Shown piece by piece: positions 60,550-64,000 of a stretch of DNA of 64,000 nucleotides; within the stretch, counting starts at the first letter, position 1; each line of letters opens with the position of its first letter. The position numbers and the translations under genes were made by a program. Below the pieces are notes generated by a model. The model did not search any database. It worked only from the letters and a program-made list of their open reading frames with translations, and was not told the DNA's origin. The stretch spans positions 248,001 through 312,000 of the forward strand of contig CAOLHI010001477.1 in assembly GCA_948474755.1 (NCBI GenBank), given 5' to 3'. This DNA is from Ctenosaura bakeri (taxonomy: Eukaryota > Chordata > Lepidosauria > Squamata > Iguanidae).

Positions 60550-61000
60550 ACCACCCCAAAAGAAAAGAGCATTTTGTTAATCTTCCCCGTAATGAAGAAT
60601 TCTGCTCTGTTCAGCTTTGTCTCTCTTCCCCTCCAACGACTTCCATTATTTCCTTTCATTTGTCTGTCTTGCTTGATAGTCATCACTGCCTTAGGCTCTG
60701 GAACTCACTTCCCTGGAAGACCCGAGTAGCCCCCTCCTTGCTGCTGTCCCTCAGTCAGCAGACAAAGATTCTTTTATTCTGACAGCCTTCTGTGAACTGA
60801 AGTTTTTTCAAGCAAGGGATTTTATAAGGTTGCTGTATTGTTTTAATTCTACTGTTTTTAAACAACTTTTTGCCATTTCAATCATATGTTCCAAGTTGTT
60901 TCTAGTGTAGCCAAAGCCAATAACTTAATTCTGTTTTAATGTTGATCTTTTGTATATTTAACTATAAGAAACTAGCGAAACTGACTGAGTATTCCTTGTC
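60550..61000 (+). mobile_element. L2-type LINE 3' tail
   Basis: Plus-strand sequence tctggaactcacttccctgg, followed by cctccttgctgctgtccctc and ttttattctgacagcc, resembles the L2 3' coding end and UTR. It is followed at 61010-61060 by a SINE tail-like piece (ttgccataagttgacaagcg). Confidence 0.55.
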
Positions 61001-61499
61001 TAAGAAAGCCCTATGAAATTTATTGGATTGCCATAAGTTGACAAGCGAATTGACTCACTGACACATCTACTCTAACGCATAAGCTACCTGACACCCAGCT
61101 TTGGGGAAAAGGCAGGGTGACAATAAGGTCAATAATAATATTAACCCGCCTTTCTTTCGCCCCTTCTTCAATCCTTTTCGGTCCTCTTCGGTGCCTTTAG
61201 TTCCTCTCCCCCAGCCAGTACCCTTGTACCTCAGATTTGTTCCTCAATTTTTTAAGTCCTTTTTAAGATCTTCACCTTTGGGACTCCACAGCACCTTTCA
61301 GGGGCTTGGAAACACAACTGAGTTGCAGATAGGAATGCTGACTCCGCCCTGGGTCCATTCGTTCATTGTTAATACGTCACTGCGCAGTACCTATGCTGTA
61401 TCTTATTGTTCTTTGCACCCGTGACAAAAAGCACTCAAAAATTAAAAAAAAACACCACACAGTAAATAACAAGAGCTTAGTCTCTATTCACTAAAAAAA

Positions 61500-64000
61500 T
61501 CAAAAAAGTCGGGTGGGGTCTGGTGGCAGGGATAGGGACGATAACCCGCCCCACGTGGGCACGGTCGGCTGCTGAGGGCGACCACTACAACCACCTCGTA
61601 CCGGCGAGGAAACACCAAGCCTTGCAGGGGGGTGGTCAGCATTGCCACAAGTCAGCTGTCCTTGCTGCACACCTCTCCAGTGTGCGGATGAGTTGAGCCC
61701 CCCCAAAATAGAAAGTTTGGGCTTGACAAACCGCACCTGCAGCGAAGCTCAAGCCGAGCTTCGAGCCTCCCTTTTTCACATCAGAACTGTGGAAGAATAA
61801 GAAGTTCAAGTCCGTTCCCCCCCCAGACAGATAGTCACCCACGAGGAAAGAACATGAAGTCTACAGTGCAAGAACGTGTTGGGGCAACACAGAAGAGAGA
61901 AGGTATAGAAGAAGTAACCAAGGATAAGAATAAAGGGCAAGATACGAGTCTTCTGGATTTGGATATAGACGAATTGGTTTCAATTGCCTCAGGGGGAAAA
62001 TAATGTCATCAATTACATCATGGAATGTAAATGGTCTGAAATCGGTGATCAAGAGGAGAAAGATTTTCCATTACTTACTGAAATTAAATTCCAAGATCAA
62101 TTGTCTGCAGGAAACCCACATCTAAACTAAAGATATTAAAGTCCTTCAAGTCCCGAGATTGGGAGAGGTATTTGTTTCAGCTGCCACTGTTAAGAAACGA
62201 GGGGTCGCACTATATGTTAAAGCACATTTATCTCCTATTCTAAAATTCAGCGAGGCAAAGGGGAGATTTTTGGGCGTTGAAATAACAATTGATGGGATGA
62301 AGACTCTCTTGGTAGGTGTATATATTCCGTGCAATGCCAAGGCCAGCTTTTATGAAGATTTGGTGAAGATCCTAAAAGAGCAATCATACGAACACCTGTG
62401 TCTTTGGGAGATTTGAACGATGTGGCAGATTTGCAGATGGATAGAAGTAAGGCACAACACTCAGGAAAACATGGGAAATTCCCCAAGGAATTTTTTCTGG
62501 TGTGTGAATACCAATTGAAAACATCTGGAGACACAAACATCCTAAAGGGAAAGATTACACGTTCTTCTCAAACCGTTATGGCACATGGTCCAGAATTGAT
62601 ATAATGGGCATCCAAGATGATAATAAACAAGATAAAATCTGCAGATATTTTACCCAATACTTTTAGTGATCACAATCATCTGAGCGTATATATTCAGAAT
62701 GACAAGAAAAGAGGCAACTGGAGGCTAAATGATAGAATTTTTTATCAGGAAGACGCAGTTCAATGGCGTAGGAAGGAAATAGAAGCTTTTTTTATAGAAA
62801 ATATGGATAATGGAGTCGCAACACCTATGGTGTGGGATGCTTCGAAGTCAGTAATAAGGGGATTATTTATTCAGAAGCTATCAGAATTAAGGAAGAAACA
62901 GAATGAAATTATGAATAAGGTATTGGAGGAGATCAGAACAGTAGAAAAGAAGTTGCAGCAAAACCCAAAATAAACAATTGAGGAGGAAGTTAAAGACTTT
63001 GCGTGATCAGCTGTAGACGTGGCAATGGAGCAACTGGAAAAAAACCTGAGATTTATAAGACAAAATCGGCTTGAAAATGCAAACAAGCCGGGTCGCTGGC
63101 TGGCATATAGAATACGCAGAGAGAAGAAGAAAAGGACAATTAATGGGTTTAAAGAAGGTGACAGAGTACTCACAGACAGAGAAAGCATCATTAAAAGTCT
63201 TGTTCATTTTTTGGAATCTATATGGTTTTCCTAAAGAGGTGGGTGTGGGGTATTAATCAGAATCTCAAGGATAAAAATCTTCCCCAACTGTCATCGGAAC
63301 ACAGAGAAATGCTGAATAAACCTATATCAATAGCTGAAATAAAAGAACGTTTACCGGGCTAAACTCAATAAAACGCCAGGACCGGACGGCTTACCGGCAA
63401 GTTACTATAAGGTCTTTCAAGATGTGTTACCAATGCAGAATGTTTAACAGAAAATTAAGAAGGTTTGATTCCTCCAAGTTGGATGGAAGCAAGTATAGCA
63501 TTAATTCTGAAGACGAAGGAAGAATATCCGACTCCTAAAGACTTTAGACCTATTTCTCTGCTCAATGAGGACTACAAGATTTTTAGTACCATCCTGTCAC
63601 AGAGGTTAAAGAAGATTTCAATGTTTATGTAGGTGAGGATCAGAGCAGTTTCCTTCTGAATCGTTATATGAGAAACAACTTGAGATTACAATAGACATTG
63701 TTGAATACTTTCATGTTCACAATAAAAAAAAAAAGGAGCTCTGTTTTTTTGGACCAGAGAAGGCGTTTGACAACTTGAACTGGGAATTTATGCTAGCAGT
63801 GATGGAAAAGATGAATTTTGGTCAGGCCTTCTTAGAATGGATGAAAGTAATATATTAGAAAAGGGGGCCCCATCTGTTAGAAACAAAAAATGTGAGAATT
63901 TTCCTATTATAAAGGGGCCCAGAAAGGGTGACTGTCCCCCTTAATTTTTATAGTGACATTGGAAGTATTATTTAGAGATATTCAATATGATGATCACCTT
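61500..64000 (+). mobile_element. L1-clade LINE, 5' part, runs off the window
   Basis: The 5' region 61500-61853 is GC-rich. A short ORF at 61854-62003 ends TAATG, overlapping the ORF2 start at 62003. ORF2 begins MSSITSWNVNGLKSVIKRRK and continues to CLQETHI, the L1 endonuclease N-terminus, with a stop at about 62125. Later pieces are VKKRGVALYVKAHLSPILKF (62190), GDLNDVAD (62405, frame changed), SDHNHLSVYI and NWRLNDRIF (62690-62740). The RT follows: NKTPGPDGLPASYYK (63370), KDFRPISLLNEDYKIFSTIL (63537) and a GPEKAFDNLNWEFM block (63750). Several frameshifts and stops are present, so it is inactive. ORF2 is cut by the window end. Confidence 0.88.
61854..62003 (+). pseudogene. short ORF in place of L1 ORF1
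   Basis: 49 codons, MKSTVQERVGATQKREGIEE to DELVSIASGGK, with its stop overlapping the ORF2 ATG (TAATG). Normal L1 ORF1 proteins have several hundred residues with coiled-coil, RRM and CTD. None of these is visible, so this is probably the tail of a deleted ORF1. Confidence 0.5.

Larger units (their letters stand above)
40021..64000. other. MSH3 upstream intron sequence (5' part beyond window)
   Basis: No coding exon found here. Identified repeats: SINE 41366-41585, DIRS relic D 41967-45854, a tandem pair 47305-47540, SINE 49080-49310, hAT-type element 49330-50066, DIRS relic E 52445-56626, TIR element 57347-58085, inverted repeat 60082-60225, L2 tail 60550-61000 and L1 from about 61500. The stretches 40050-41360, 45860-47300, 47550-49075, 50350-52440 and 58090-60080 show nothing I can name beyond short repeat scraps (for example a degraded repeat at about 46070-46200 and 50330-50540). 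An MSH3 exon missed in this range cannot be excluded. Confidence 0.55.

Noticed and set aside
40021..64000. Upstream MSH3 exon (KKWVTQPLL block)
   Set aside because: I looked for it on the minus strand and found no match with splice sites; it is probably outside the window.

Overview
The window is vertebrate nuclear DNA, most likely from a squamate reptile (a lizard). The evidence is one spliced vertebrate gene with long introns, plus a repeat load of DIRS-type tyrosine-recombinase retrotransposons, CR1, L2 and L1 LINEs, tRNA-derived SINEs including one that looks like the squamate Sauria SINE, and short DNA transposons. There is no bacterial gene organisation. Species cannot be fixed from the sequence alone.

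The only cellular gene I can support is MSH3, the mismatch-repair MutS homologue that pairs with MSH2 in MutS-beta. It lies on the minus strand. Twelve consecutive 3' coding exons can be read between 40020 and 6410. They run from the lever region through the complete ABC-type ATPase (Walker A, signature, Walker B, switch histidine) to a stop codon, and all exon phases join without a break. If the usual 24-exon vertebrate layout holds, these are exons 13-24. Exons upstream of 40020 were not found and are presumably beyond base 64000. The first 6.4 kb is 3' flank or 3' UTR.

Everything else is intron or flank, filled largely with mobile elements. The highlight is a GC-rich DIRS element at about 29984-36067, inserted in the sense direction in the intron between exons 14 and 15. 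It has nearly identical terminal inverted repeats of about 150 bp. It also has an internal complementary region that abuts the complements of both ends. Its RT-RNase H-methyltransferase-like ORF and tyrosine-recombinase ORF are uninterrupted, and its gag is broken by one frameshift and one stop codon. Older DIRS relics lie at 1-3672, 12760-13430, 13690-14866, 41967-45854 and 52445-56626, all in the same orientation.

Layout: 1-3672 DIRS relic; 3672-6409 3' flank with a SINE; 6410-17192 exons 24 to 18 with DIRS fragments in intron 20; 17520-21570 nearly full-length but decayed CR1 LINE; 22690-27560 exons 17 and 16 with L2 and CR1 fragments; 29637-29805 exon 15; 29984-36067 DIRS; 39327-40020 exons 14 and 13; 40021-64000 a long intron with a DIRS relic, a hAT-type element with a target-site duplication, a second DIRS relic carrying nested palindromic MITEs and a SINE, a TIR element, and an L1 LINE that runs off the end of the window.
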